This document shows, piece by piece, positions 1-52,194 of a stretch of 64,000 nucleotides of DNA. The stretch spans positions 526,501-590,500 of the forward strand of contig JACEFZ010022384.1 of NCBI GenBank assembly GCA_014155875.1, read 5' to 3'. The number at the start of each line of letters is the position of its first letter. The stretch's first letter is position 1. A model generated the notes under the pieces. That model ran no database searches. It was given only the letters and a program-made list of their open reading frames with translations, and was not told the DNA's origin. Made by a program: the position numbers and the translations under genes. This DNA is from Cepaea nemoralis. Its lineage: Eukaryota > Mollusca > Gastropoda > Stylommatophora > Helicidae.

Positions 1-180
1 AGCTGCAACCAATTAGGCAGCAGACCACGTTGCCTATTGCCCTGGGTTTTAACATGTTGGTATGGGAGCCGGTCATTCAGAAAGCAGTGGCAGACTACTG
101 AACGTAAACTTGCAAATACATCAACAACAACAGTAAAATGCTGGTGTTGACAGTGATGTCCTGTAAATAGGATATACACA
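1..180 (+). repeat. SINE-A copy, cut by the window start
   Basis: Matches the body and tail of the complete copies at 18845-19090 and 48530-48775 (GGTATGGGAGCCGGTCATTC, GTAAACTTGC, GGTGTTGACAG, CCTGTAAATAGGATAT). The tRNA-like head lies outside the window. Confidence 0.7.
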
Positions 181-985
181 CACAAAAATTGTATTTAGTA
201 GCCAACCTTTTTCAGTATTCAGTTCTGGATGCATTTGTTCTTTTCCGTATCATCCAAGATATTCTTAGAACCCGTCTATAACATTTATATTCAAAGGCAT
301 TTATGCACTGTTTAGATTGTTACTACAAAACTGGTTTAATATTTTCACATATTAAAGCAACATAAAATGAATTCTTTTACTTGAAATACACATAACACAC
401 TGTCATCGGTACCACTATCACCATTGTAGCTTTAAAGAGGCTCATGTCATCTCAACAACTTTTGGTTATGTGTGGTGTAAAATACACTGGGGGACTCTTT
501 GTCTGCCACATGCCCACATTTTTGCAAGTGGTGTGCTTTGGAAGATCTGGATTCCTTCTGGTTGATAAGTTTAGTCAGGTTGCCAGAATTTTCTGTTTGC
601 TTCCTTATCCATTTAAAAATATGTTCTACCATTCTATTTTCTGTTGTTCCATTCTGTAAATGTACTGGCATTTACATTGAAATTGATATATGCAGTTAGA
701 TTTGGCATACATACTGAGTACAGTTTCTGTTACTAATGGCATGGATGGAAGTGGTTTTTGCATCTCAGAACTGTAACTGTGGGATAGTACTGTTTTAAGT
801 CTGTCCTGTATATGATGTGTCGTATCGTACTCACGAAAGGTTAATTGAATAAATGCATGGGGTTTGGGAACAGATGTTTCATTGTATAATGGTTTGGGTG
901 GGTGGCGACTGGAACTTTATGAATTCAGTAGGATAGCTATGTGGATATAAGGTTTGCCTTAAGGTTTCAAATTCTTCTGCGAGTG
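181..985. other. No gene or repeat recognised
   Basis: A/T-rich sequence without a coding signal that I recognise. Short open frames lack any family motif. Confidence 0.6.
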
Positions 986-987
986 TT

Positions 988-1222
988 CAGTTAGTTGCAT
1001 ATCCTGTACAGGATGTAGCAGTCAACCGCAGCATTTTTTTGGCTGTTCGTGATTCCTGGGAAAGTTTACGTTCAGTAGTTTGCCATCGCTTTCTGAATTA
1101 CCAGCACCCATACCATTTCATGAAGAACCAACGCAATGCGGTCTGCTGCCAAATCGCCCGCAGCTGTGGTTTGAATGCGGAATTGCGTAACCCCTTTGCC
1201 ACGGAGCTGGTCTGTCAGTGTA
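988..1222 (-). repeat. SINE-A copy
   Basis: Reverse complement of SINE-A: starts GTTAGTTGCATATCC (tail end), then GGCTGTTCGTGATTCCTGG and GTTTACGTTCAGTAGTTTGC, ending near GCCACGGAGC (tRNA-like head). Confidence 0.75.
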
Positions 1223-2740
1223 GATTGAGGTTATATCTTCCTGGCCATTGCAGGCCATGTTTTTACTGCACAGGTGTGAAGCTGTGGAAAATTAGGTGCT
1301 TACCTGTCCATGTTTCTTATGGTACTTCAATTTTTGGAGGTGTCATCCCCTCTACTGATGATGTTTGTCTAAAAATGGTAGTGTTGTTGTGTTCATGTTT
1401 GATGGTCAGAGAGATGTTCTTATGTGCCCGGTTTATAGTAGCGTGGAGCGATGTAGGTTGTTGTTTGTTGTGGTGATGAACATTGTGTCATCTATTTATC
1501 CGTCATAGAAAGCTGCCTTTAATATACCATGATCTGTTTGCTTCAAGGAATCACCAGAAATATATTCAACAGCAGGAGAAAGATATTCACATCTAAAGAG
1601 ATCATCATCAAATGGAGGGTCTTTTTCAGAATGTCACTTTCACTGATGTCCGATGGATAGTATCTTAATCCCTGGCCAGCTGTCCCGCTTCATGCACCCT
1701 CATGTCTAAGGTGTCTGCAATGTCCTATGTCCTTCGTGCTGATCGTCCCCTGCCTTTTCTTCCAGAAATCATGCCCTTCATCATTGATCAGTTCAGGCCA
1801 CTATGGCATTTAATATGGCCAAAGTATATCGATTTCTGAAACTGGAAGCTGGTTGTGTGCCAGTTTTTCTTGATGTTCAGATATTGTAGAATGTCAGTGC
1901 TTGCTTGTTTGTTTGCATTCGCTGGCTGTGCACTCCAGCGTGAAGTCCTGTATATCGGATGAAGACATCCTGTTGTCCAACATCAGTGTGATGTCATACC
2001 GGACTGAGGTTTGCGTGAGTATCCATTGTCCCATGTCTGGCTTATTGGTGTGCAGACTGGTGGTTCCTCGCCGTGCAGGCAGACACTCTCCGACTTCGGA
2101 AGGATCAGCGATCCTACTACGTTAACCAGGACCCCGAAGGGACCTGTTGCCCAGGACGCACAGCTAGGACGTGTTAGCAGGTCTTGACCAGTATAGAACC
2201 TGGCCCTGGTGTCTTTGTTTATTCTTCTATTTGGTCCTTTTAACAGCATTGAAGCATAGACCCTCGACCAACTCATGTCAAGCTGCCCTTTTTTGCTATA
2301 TGCTACAGCTCCCACCATGTCCTCCCCATATTATTTTTCTGTGTTGAATTCTCTTCTACATGTGTTTTTAGATTTCCCATTATTTTGTTTGTCTCGTAAT
2401 AATTGCTGCTACTTTTAAAATATCTACATGTCTTAATATTAGCTCACTGCATTGTCAGTGTGTGTGTGAGAAGGAGGAAGAGTAAGTCAGGTTTAGAAAT
2501 GGGCTAATCTGTGCCTTGAAACATTTGGTCATGTTTGTTCTGTAGTTGCAACAAGGAAGTAACAAGTTGCAGCTTTGGGGGTATGACTCACTTTGTGATC
2601 AAAGTGCCTGATAGAATCAAGAATGTAACCTTTGAAACAATGACATGACAATCTGCAAAATGACCAAGGATGGTTTTTATAGACTAGTAGTTTGATAAGC
2701 CATGAAGATGATATGTGCACTAAGTCCAGTTGATTACATA
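1223..2740. other. Unassigned intergenic or intronic DNA
   Basis: No host exon found. 1650-2330 reads like old mobile-element sequence by its higher GC and broken frames, but I could not match it to another copy in the window. The expected first SHP2 exon could be hidden here or upstream of the window. Confidence 0.4.
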
Positions 2741-2741
2741 C

Positions 2742-2747
2742 AGCCTT

Positions 2748-2821
<74 letters not shown>

Positions 2822-2986
2822 AGTCCTTTACTCACTCGATCACTGTCTCTTCCCCCCTCCCACCTTCTATCTTAATCTCTCCCTCCTTTTCTCTCATTGT
2901 TGGTCTTTCTCTTTCCATCCATCCCACACTAACTCCATCTCTTTCTCTCTGTCTCCAACTCCCTTCTCATTTTCTCCCTTTGTTAA

Positions 2987-3040
<54 letters not shown>

Positions 3041-3562
3041 TCTGTCACTCATTGCATCTCTCTTTCTCTTCTCTCCTCCCCTACCCCCTTCCATCTTACT
3101 CCGTCTCCCTTCTTTTCTTCCTTTGTTGTTTTTTCCATCCACTCTGCACTCCCTCCATCTCTCTCTCTCTCCCCTCCCTCTCTCTCTCTCCCCTCCCCCT
3201 CTCTCTCTCTCTCCCCTCCCTCTGTCTTACTCTCTTTCCTTTTCTCCCTTTGTTGGTCTCTTTCTATCCATCCTTCACACATTCCATCTCTCTTTCTCTC
3301 TCTCCTCCTCCTCCTCCCTCCCTCTATCTTACTCTCTCTCCCTTCTTTTCTCCCTTTGTTGGTCTTTCCATCCATCCTTCACTCATTCCATATCTCTCTC
3401 TCTCCCTCTGTTTTAGTCTTCCTCCATTCTTTTCTCCTTTGTTAACCTCTCTCTTTTCATTCATCCTTCACTAACTCCATCTCCCCCCCCCCCCCCACCC
3501 ATATCTTACTCTCTCTCTCTCTTTTTTCTCCCTTTGTTGATCTCTCTCTCTCTCTCTCTCTC
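2742..3562. repeat. Long CT-rich polypyrimidine tract with (CT)n blocks
   Basis: Almost purely pyrimidine on the + strand for about 820 bp, with (CT)n cores near 2745-2815, 2985-3035 and 3545-3563, a C-run at 3483-3496, and interspersed CCATCC motifs. The Ser/Leu-rich open frames are compositional artefacts. Confidence 0.9.
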
Positions 3563-5005
3563 TCTGTGGGATGTACGGGTTGGCGGGGAGATGTGTGTGT
3601 GGGTGGGGATGTGTGTTTGGCTAGGTGGTTGTGGGTGAGTGGGTGGAGGAGGATATGTTGGTGGATGATTGATGATGGGTGGGGGTATATGTATGGGTGG
3701 TGAAATGTGGGTGTGGGGATATGTGGTGGGTGGGAGATGTGTGCAGGTGGGGGTGGTAGGGGGTGTGGGTGAGGGATGTGTATGGGTGTGGGATGGGTGG
3801 GGAGTGTGTGTGGGTGAGATATGTGTGAGGGATGTATGTGGGTTGGGGAGGGGTGCATGATGGGTGTGGGTGATGGATTTGGAGATGTGTGTGTGGGTGG
3901 GGGATATGTCTGGCTGGGTGGGGGTGTGTGGCTGGATGGAGGATGTATGTGTGGGTAGTGAGGGTGATTGTAGTTGGTGGATGTTTGGGAGATGTGTGTG
4001 TGGGTTTGGGATGTGTGTGGGTGTGGTGTTGTGTGGGAGGAGAGCTGGTTGTGGATAAATGATGTGTGTGTGGGTGGGTGAAGGTGTGGTTGGGTTTTCG
4101 GGTGGGTGAAGGATGTGTGTGAGGGTGGGGATGTGTGCTTAGATGGGTGGTTGGGGTGTGTGAGTGTGGGTGGGTAGATAGGAGATGTATGTGTTGATGA
4201 GTGGGTAAGAGATGTGTGGGTGTTAGTGGTTGAGGGATAAGTACATGTGTCTGGGGATGAGTGTATGAGTTGGGGATGTGTGTGTGGGTTGTGTGTGCGT
4301 GGATGGGAGGTGTGTGTTTGTGAATGGGGGATGTGTTGGTGGGTAGGGATGTGTGGGAGGGATGTGTGTATGGGTGGGGAGATTGTGTGTGGGTGGGGAT
4401 GTGTGTGTATATGGGTAGGGGTGTGTGGTTGGGGGATGGGTGGTTGGGTAGAGGATGTGTGGGTGGGTGATTGTATATGAGTAAGGGTGTGTGGTTAAGG
4501 GATGTTTGGTTGGGGGATGGGTGGGTGGGTAGAGGATATGTGGGTGGGTGAGTGTGTGCAGGTTAGGAGATGGTAGGGGATGCTTGTAGGTGTGGGCTCG
4601 GGATCTGTGAGTGGGCTGGGGGAGATGGGAGATTATGTGAGTGGGTGCGGAATTTGTGTGTGGGTAGGTGCGGAATATGTGAGTTGACGGGGAGATGTGT
4701 GTGTGGCTGAGGAATGTGTGTTTGGCTGGGTGGGTGGAAGTGTGTGGGTGGAGGAGGATATGTGGGTGAGGATTGTTGGTGGGTAATGGGACGGGTAGAG
4801 GATATGTGAGTGGGTGGGGAGATGTGTGTAGGTGGGGGATGTGTGGGTTATTGAATGTATGTGTGCTTGGGGTGTGGGTGGGGAGATGTGTAGGTGGGGA
4901 GATGTGTAGGTGTAGGGATGTGGTGGATGGGTGGGGGAATGCATATGTGTGTGGTTGGGTGGGGGAGTTGGAGTGAATGGGGAATGTGTGGGTGGGTGGT
5001 GGATG

Positions 5006-5010
<5 letters not shown>
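3563..5010. repeat. G/T-rich degenerate minisatellite
   Basis: About 1.45 kb of irregular repeats built from GGGGATGTGTGTGTGGGTGG-like units. The + strand is nearly free of C. Runs of three to four G recur closely. Open frames on either strand are by-products of the composition. Confidence 0.88.
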
Positions 5011-5295
<285 letters not shown>

Positions 5296-5392
5296 AATCC
5301 ATACATCTTTCATTCACTCCATCTCTCTCCTACATCCTTCCATCAATCAGTCTGTTTCTCTATCTCTACTTGCCTCTGTCACTCTCTCCATA

Positions 5393-6805
5393 TGTCTCTT
5401 TATGTAGACATACACATGTGCATTGTCAACAATCCAACACCAACTGTAATGCTGTGTTCAGAGACGGTGGAAAGAACGCAGGCAATGAATTACCTGGGGA
5501 TACGGTTTGATCGAAGCCTTGCTTATAATGTGCACATAGACCAGGTGATAACAAAGGCCAAGCGGGGCTTGGCAGCGATGCGGGTGATGGCGGCAGCAAA
5601 CTGTGAGCAGCGCCATCTATGTCTTCTGTACGAGGGGCTGGTCATGTCTGTTCTGGAGTATGCAATGGCAATCCTGACTCTCAGCCATAAGCAGATAGAA
5701 AGGATGGAAAGGATACAGAATGAAGCTATGCGCATTATTCTTGGATGTACAAGAGATAAGCATGCAGGGCGATGCGCTACCTTCTTGATTTTCCAACCAT
5801 TGAAGAGAGAATGCAAGTTTGCAGGGCACGTGCCTACCTCAGAATTAACGCAAACACACAGCATCCACTGCATAGTGAAATTAGGAAGGTGAAGGGCAGC
5901 AGGTTAAAAAGAGGACGGTCGTGGATGGGTCAAGCCGAAGACATTCTTCAACAGGTGTGTTCACTTGAGGACTTAGAACCTGGCGAGGAGTGGGTGCAAG
6001 TGCCAACAGACTTCTGCACATCCTTTTCAGTTTGCATCCAACTAGATAGAAAATGCAGACAAGAAAATCCGGCTGCTGTGGAGGCTGAAGTACAAGCGTT
6101 GATTTTCGAGAATTCGCTAGACAGTGACGCGGTCATCTACACAGATGGGTCGGTCGTCCGACATGTGAGAAGCTCATGGGCCTTTACAGCTCGGGCTGGA
6201 GGGAGAATTGTGAAGGAGGACTCTGGTGCTTTCACTGAAACCACAAGTAGCCTGACCATGGAAGTCATGGCAGTAAGTAAAGCAATAACATGGCTCGAGA
6301 CACAGACATTCACTAGGGCTTGTTTCCTTAGCGACTCAATGAACATGATCAAGAGGATAGAGGAGGGGTCGATCCGAAGAGAATGGTTGCTGCCTCTGGA
6401 GCGGTCTCGGCTGGCAAAGATTAGTTTCATCTTCGTGCCAGGTCATGCGGGAGTACAAGGAAATGAGCGGGCTGACAAGCTCGCAGGTGAGGCTACTGTG
6501 GAGGGCGGACGCGCCATGGACCAGGCCGACATTCTGAATGCTGTACGAGAAGTGAGACTTTTGCAAGAACCAAGTGATGACTGTGAATCTACAACAATGG
6601 CCAGACTGCGAGAGCAGCAAATTAAAAGAGGGGTGGCCAAACAAGAACACTACGCAGGAAGCCAAAGAAGATTGATAAACCAACACAGAACTGGCGTCGT
6701 TAGCCGCTACACGCTGCGGGATTTGCTGAGGAGGGGATCCGAGCACTTATGGACTGAATGGTCCGATGTGCAACGAGGATGATCTGTCGACTAACTAACT
6801 AACTA
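5393..6805 (+). mobile_element. I-like LINE, 5'-truncated (RT end plus RNase H)
   Basis: Non-LTR retrotransposon fragment. The first part (5392-5890) encodes the end of the reverse transcriptase (MNYLGIRFDRSLAYN, then YEGLVMSVLEYAMAIL and RIQNEAMRIILGCTRD). A frame change near 5770-5890 leads to 5772-6782, with RNase H motifs VIYTDGSVV (Asp), MEVMAV (Glu), FLSDSMN (Asp), VPGHAGVQGNERADKLAG (His, Asp). It ends GTCGACTAACTAACTAAC, the short tandem tail usual for I-clade elements. A second, opposite copy lies at 57273-58640. The 5' half is absent, so it cannot be autonomous. Confidence 0.88.
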
Positions 6806-6939
6806 TGTGCATTGATAAATCAAACTGTCAAGTGGAATCGGGAAGCATTTGCAAATTACACAACGAACATCCACTGTATAGTTTTAGGCATTCATATTGC
6901 ATATACGTATGTATGCATGTGGATGTGAATGTTGCATGA

Positions 6940-7440
6940 AATGAGATCATGAAGAGACTGGAGGCAGTAGTGATGTGGTTTTTTAGAAGGATGTTGAAAA
7001 TATCACGGACAGGGAAATAACCCAGTGCAGATGTACTGATGATTGCCAAAAGTAATAAAAAGGCATATTGCACATGTGTTACCAGGGCTAAAAATGGAAG
7101 CCCAAAAAATAATACTGTACTTAATTGTTAAACAAATTGAACTGCCTGGACTTAACAGCAATGGAAGAATCATATACAGTTGTAGTTATGCTGATGATAG
7201 TGTTACTAGCAGAAAACAAGCATGAGTTACAAAACCTAGTGGAACAAGTAAACAGGCATAGTGCAGAATGTGGCTTAGGTATTAACATTTTATTTTTAAA
7301 AACTATGATAATTAGCAGTTTAAAGAAGATGTCATCAGTGAAACTAACAGTAAACAGGGAGATACTAGAACTAGTAACAAGCTTCTCCTATCTTTGACAC
7401 GTAATAACAGATGATGGCAGATGTGAAACAGAAACAAAAA
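6940..7440 (+). pseudogene. Broken RTE-type LINE relics
   Basis: 6945-7030 resembles the 3' RT-connection region (MKRLEAVVMWFFRRMLK). 7125-7440 carries YADD followed by VLLAENKHELQNLVEQVNRH and NREILELVTSFSYL, with frameshifts. The order (3' part first) shows at least two separate fragments. Part of the second is repeated at 7855-7925. Confidence 0.6.
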
Positions 7441-7504
7441 CACTTATTACCTCTGCCCATCCTTTACATGGTCGACCTCTTCTGCTGACATAAACTGTGA
7501 TTTA

Positions 7505-7710
7505 TCTGTATTTTATAATACATTGTTGGTTATTCTTATCCTGGTTATAATACATTGTTGGTTATTCTTATCCTGGTTATAATACATTGTTGGTTATTCT
7601 TATCCTGGTTATAATACATTGTTGGTTATTATTATCCTGGTTATAATACACTGTTGGTTATTCTTATCCTGGTTATAATACACTATTGGTTATTCTTATC
7701 CTGGTTGTGT
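7505..7710. repeat. 32-bp tandem repeat, about 6 copies
   Basis: Unit contains TTGGTTATTCTTATCCTGGT followed by TATAATACATTG; copies are nearly identical. Confidence 0.9.
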
Positions 7711-7854
7711 TCTGGGCATCTGTGTCATGGATACCATGTGTATGATTCAACTTTAATAGAACATAATCACACATAGCAAAATGGATGTTGTAGCCAAAGC
7801 CTTTGTCAGTACACAAACAATCACACACCGATAAAACTACATAAACAATATAAG

Positions 7855-7925
7855 AGATGACGTCAGTGAAAGTCACAGTAAACAGGGAGATACTAGTACA
7901 AGTAATAAGCTTTTCCTATCTTTGA
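7855..7925 (+). repeat. Second copy of an RT fragment
   Basis: About 70 bp that matches 7328-7402 (CAGTAAACAGGGAGATACTA, then AAGCTTYTCCTATCTTTGAC). It is the same piece of LINE reverse transcriptase, about 0.5 kb apart. Confidence 0.7.
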
Positions 7926-7954
7926 CAGTAATATATATATATATGTGTGTGTGT

Positions 7955-8411
7955 CAGGTCTTAGTCAGATATTATTGAGCTACTGTATGACAGTAGACGG
8001 TACTATCTGCTTCTGTTAGCGCCGAATGTTGGGCGGCGCTTACCAAACCCGACACCCCACATTGTGCCAATGGCTTCGGGCGGAAGAGCGCAATTGGGAA
8101 GGTACAAGCCTTATCCTGGTGCGAGGAAATGCAACCTAAAGACTAAATGTCATGGCAGGGCAGACCAGGCCCTAAGCCTTGGTCAGCAACTGATCTAGGA
8201 TCGAAGCTCAGACAGGCGGACAGTTAGAGCATTGCTTTGCTGATCTGGCAGCTTCTGCAGTGTTTCAGACATATTGGTGTCACCTTACCTCTGGAGTAAA
8301 CTAGGCAAGCTGAGAGAGGGATCATGCTGCTTGGGCAACACATGGCCTCTAAATTCAGCCCAGGCTTTGTGTTATGGAGAGATAACCCCATTTTACAAAC
8401 TATCGTCTGCC
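7955..8411 (+). repeat. Dispersed repeat B copy 1
   Basis: Matches 39965-40465 over its whole length (GTTAGCGCCGAATGTTGGGC, CATTGTGCCAATGGCTTCG, CAGGCGGACAGTTAGAGCAT, CTCTGGAGTAAACTAGGCA). Neither copy has an open frame of note. It could be the untranslated part of a LINE; the class is unknown. Confidence 0.75.
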
Positions 8412-8564
8412 AATATGAATTGCAAACAATTAAGTTTATTTAGCTCCTGCGAAAAGAAGAGACATACTAAACACAGACACTACGTACATACCTTACACAG
8501 AACTCCATGTACGTCTCTTCTTTTCGCAGGAGCTAAATATAGTTAATTGTTTGCAATTCATATT
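8412..8564. repeat. Near-perfect inverted repeat, 52-bp arms, 49-bp loop
   Basis: Left arm 8412-8463 and right arm 8513-8564 pair with two mismatches. Arms begin AATATGAATTGCAAACAATT and end GCGAAAAGAAGAGAC. It could be a small foldback or MITE inserted at the end of repeat B copy 1. Confidence 0.9.
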
Positions 8565-8641
8565 ATTATATCCTGCTGCAGCCTTTGCTTTTTCTCATGT
8601 TTCATATCGTCAGTCAAGACGGCATGATGCCAGTCAGTTAG

Positions 8642-8770
<129 letters not shown>

Positions 8771-8929
8771 AGTTGCTGGTAGTTGTATCAGTGTGTATTT
8801 GTTGTCTGTGTGCTGATGGAGGCTCTAGGCGCAACATCCAGTGTGTCACTTCTGATCGAGTTCTTGTAAAGCTTACTGTTTTGGTGATTCATTCATGTGC
8901 TGTAACGTACAGGAAGTGACACTGACAGT

Positions 8930-9085
8930 GGGATGAGTGTGGTCAGGCAAGGGTTTGTTGCCTGTGCTCAACGCTGACAACAGGAGGGCAAGCCTGGCCG
9001 CCTCCATGCTCTCAGGACTGCAGAATATGTGATGGTCCTAGCACATGACGTAATCGCAGCAGGTTCCTGATGCAAGGTTTATTAT
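8930..9085 (+). repeat. Dispersed repeat C copy 1
   Basis: Resembles 27480-27660: GCTGACAA, CTCAGGACTRCAGAAT, GATGGTCCTAGCAC versus AATGGCCCTAACAC, and GCAGGTTCCT versus GAAGGTTCCT. Class unknown; possibly a SINE. Confidence 0.5.
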
Positions 9086-9114
9086 CTTTATGTTTAATAT
9101 ACAATTTTCTAAAT

Positions 9115-9265
9115 CAAGTTGCATGCTCTTTACAGGACATAGCAGCCAACCCCAGCATTTTGGCTGTTCGTGATTCCTGGGCAAGTTTTATTTTCAGTAG
9201 TTTGCTATTGCTTTCTGAACGGCCGGCACCTGTCCCTTTTTTCGAAAAATCCAACAGTTTAATAT
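9115..9265 (-). repeat. SINE-A copy, partial
   Basis: Reverse complement of the SINE-A tail and body (GTTGCATGCTCTTTACAGGA, GGCTGTTCGTGATTCCTGGG, TTTGCTATTGCTTTCTGAAC). It ends less than 50 bp from the first SH2 exon. Confidence 0.7.
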
Positions 9266-9312
9266 ATAACAGAATATAAATACTGACACAATATGTTCTT
9301 TATGGATTGCAG

Positions 9313-48903
<39,591 letters not shown>

Positions 48904-49110
48904 AGTTAACAGCGTTGGAAGCAAACAAGGAAGGTGTCCTGACAAGTCAAACAATTCACAAGCTGTTGTTGATTTATTTTAGCTGATTTGAGAAATGTTG
49001 CTTCCTATGTGTCATGCAATAGCCATGTATGTTTATGTGAGGGCATTAGGAAACATTTTATCAGTTGATATGGATATTTATAACTATCAGAAATAAACTG
49101 GTTTTTTTTA
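48904..49110 (+). other. SHP2 3' UTR with candidate poly(A) signal
   Basis: Non-coding sequence after the stop codon. AATAAA at 49092-49097 is followed by a T-run. A second AATAAA at 49480-49485 is a possible distal signal. The true cleavage site cannot be seen. Confidence 0.5.
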
Positions 49111-49289
49111 ATGCTTAGAAAGGATCCGTAGAAAGATTGCTATTTGGGGTTGATATTTTAAGGTATTCATGGCTGGAGTTTAGTACTTGTGGCAGGAACA
49201 TTTTTTAAAACTTTTTTTTTAACTTCTGGTTTTACAATTTGGTTTTACAATATTTTACAATTTCTCCATTTTAATCATAAATAACGTTG

Positions 49290-49445
49290 ATAAAAAGCAA
49301 TAGAAGTTGTTTTGATGAAATCAATATTAGTTTTCTTAAAATCAATGTAGTTTTGATAAAGGCAATTTAGCTTTGACAAAATCTATATATTTTTGGCAAA
49401 TTCAGTATAGTTTTGACAAACTCTATAGTTTTGACAAAATGTGGA
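49290..49445. repeat. About 23-bp degenerate tandem repeat
   Basis: TTTTGACAAAATCWATATAG variants, about six copies, in the 3' flank. Confidence 0.75.
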
Positions 49446-50020
49446 AATAACTGAGCCTGTGAACACTCAACGAAAGAGGAATAAAGTCCTGTACCAAACT
49501 TATTAACTATGTCCCATTCTTTTAGAGTTAACATTCAAGGTCACTAAAATCTCGCTAGAGCTTTCAAATTTCATGACACACAGAAATAACCTATCAAAAT
49601 GATTACGCAAGTTCTGTGATGTTCCTGTGTATGTGTTTGGGAAATTTCTAACTTATCCATTCAGAGAAAATATTGGTTTAGCTTATTTCAACTTGCCTCA
49701 GTAGGTGAGATTTTTCAAACAGTCTGAACCTATTAACAAAATAAGTAAAGGAATCGCTTAAATGCCTTGTGACATAATGAGTATATGGTGTCAGTAACAT
49801 ATTTTTATAGAACAATCGACACTCACTGAGTGAAGTAGTTAATATTACACCAGCCGCCTTTATTTCCTAGGCACATTTCATGATACTGGTCTTAGGCTGG
49901 GTCCACTTCAGAGCGCAATCCAGTTTGAAAAGATTTGTGTTGCCATCGTGGGATTCAAAAAGATGACCATCAGCCCTGCAAGTGAACATGCTACTCACTG
50001 CACTACCTCAGCACCCATAT
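49446..50020. other. 3' flank, mostly unassigned
   Basis: Contains a possible distal poly(A) signal at 49480. 49870-50010 has weak tRNA-SINE-like text. No gene seen. Confidence 0.45.
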
Positions 50021-50032
50021 TACCCTATAGAC

Positions 50033-50239
50033 CAGGGGTGGCCAACCTTTTTAGCAGGCGGGCTAAATTTTAGAAATAATATTTCCTGCCGGGCCATGCA
50101 CCTAATTTTTTTGTTAAATTAAAGTAAACAAGCAAGCGTGCTAAAGCTTTGACCGCATTGTCGTTTCCCACTCTGCGGGCCGCAACATGACTACCGGCGG
50201 GCCACATGCGGCCCGCGGGCCTTGTGTTGGCCACCCCTG
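50033..50239. mobile_element. hAT-type MITE with 8-bp target duplication
   Basis: 207 bp. Ends CAGGGGTGGCCAACCTTTTT and (reverse complement of right end) CAGGGGTGGCCAACACAAGG. CTATAGAC flanks it exactly at 50025-50032 and 50240-50247. Internal GCGGGCCGC-type palindromes. Non-autonomous; its termini differ from the hAT at 9675. Confidence 0.95.
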
Positions 50240-50499
50240 CTATAGACTTATCATTCATCTCATTCTTCAGTTAAAGCCATGGTTGTGTCAAAGTAGTTAG
50301 TTGATTATACATTGCAATCCACGGTGTATGTTGAAGATTGTCATCTTTGGAGTCACATAAAGTAGCATTCTGTGTACTAGCTTGCTAACGCTGTAATCTA
50401 TAGGAGTAGGTAGTACTGTCATCTAAAATAGTAGTACTGCAATCTAAAAGTGTAAGCCCCTATCTGTTCTACTTTCAGGATTAAAGGGAGAGTTTAACA

Positions 50500-51800
50500 T
50501 GATTGAGTTTATTATTTAACACTTGTCTGAAACAAGATTCATATTTGGTTGTATTCATCAAGTCTGCGGCAGGTGCTAAATTATGAAGTATAGAACATTG
50601 GGTTCGTTGTTTGTTCCAACTATAACTTTGTGATAACAAGACCAATAACTGTCTCACGTTGTGACCTTCTGATAAGTGGATTAAAATCTGGTTTTGTTCA
50701 AGTCAGATGCAGACGCCCATAAGATAAATTGTGCAACATTTGGTACATTGTTTGTTCCAATACTAGAAATTTTTAACAATAAGTTGTTTTATGTTCTCAT
50801 GTAAAAATCATCTGACACAAATGGATTCAGATACAAATGTTATTCAAGTCAGAGGCAGATGGATATAAGATGGTGTGTATAACACTGGGTTCATTTTTCA
50901 TGTTTTTTTACTAGAATTTCCTCATGACAAACTTATTAACATTCTCATGTAACAGTTGTCTGACGTAACTGGAACCAGACCTGGGTTATCTTTAAGATGA
51001 CATGTAAAACACTGGGTTCATTGTTTGTTTGTTTCTATACTAGAACTTTGTAACAACAAACTTAATAACATTCTCATGTAAAAATCATTTGACGCAAATG
51101 GATTCAGAAATAGTATTATTCAAGTCTGAGGCAGGTGCCACAAGATGAAGTGTACAACACTGGGTTTATTTGTTTCAACAATACAACTTTGTGACAATGA
51201 GCTTAATAACATTCTCAGTGTAACAGTCATGGACTTATACAACTGTATTCAGATATGGTGTAACTCAAGTCAGAGGCATGTGCGGTAAGATGATGTGTAC
51301 AACACTGGGTTTACTTGTTTCAATACTACAACTATGTAACAATGAGTTTAATAACATTCTCGTGCAACAGTCGTCTGTCTTATACAACTAGATTCATATT
51401 TGGTGTAACTCAAGTTAGAGGCAGTTGCCATAAGATAAAGAATACAACACTGGGTTCATTGGTTGGTTTTTTTGTTTTTTTTTCAAAACTAGAACTTTGT
51501 AATGATAAGTGCAACATATTCATGTAATGTGTCTGACAATCATTTCTCAAACAGATACTAAAACACTGAGTTCATTTTTTGTTTCAATACCAGAACTTTG
51601 GAACAACAAACTTAATAACATTTAACATTCTGATATAAAAGTCGTCTGACACAACAGGATTCAGATCCAGTGCTGTTCAAGTCAGGCACAGACACCATAT
51701 GATGACATATACAACACTTGATCCATTCATTGTTATTTCAGTACTAGAACTTTGTAACAACAAGTTCATTAACTCTGTCATGTTCAGGCATGTAGAGTAG
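50500..51800. repeat. Diverged tandem repeat, unit about 140 bp, about 9 copies
   Basis: Recurring blocks ACACTGGGTTCATTGTTTGT, ACTAGAACTTTGTAACAACA, TTAATAACATTCTCATGTAA, TCAAGTCAGAGGCAG, in constant order. Confidence 0.88.
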
Positions 51801-52194
51801 TCTACCCATCAGATCACAAGAAACGTTACTGGGTCTTTCAGGACACATTAACTCACAGAGCGTGCAGCATTTTCTAAAGGATGCATAGTCCGTTTAATCT
51901 ATATGTTAAATCTGTTTAAAACTGCATTGATGTGTGAGAATGTTGCTGTATGTTGTCCACATCATGCTCCCCAAATTGTGTTTAATATGTTGCTATAGTA
52001 TGTTTTACATATATTGCATTTTAAAATCATAATGTTGTTAATGATTTTATGAATGTGCCTTTTTTAACCTGATTATTTCCAGTGATAACATGGCATCAAG
52101 CAAGTCAGTTAGCACCGTTCTGTTTGTTGCATTTGCACGCCTATGTCTTTGTGTTGCATTCTGCTGATTTAGGCAATTTTTCATTGATATCCTT

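Noticed and set aside
2730..3474. Ser/Leu-rich and Arg/Glu-rich open frames
   Set aside because: Products of (CT)n composition on either strand; the same holds for 5102-5510 and 15109-15526.
6828..7073. Small - strand protein (81 codons)
   Set aside because: Antisense shadow of LINE relic sequence; no homology recognised.
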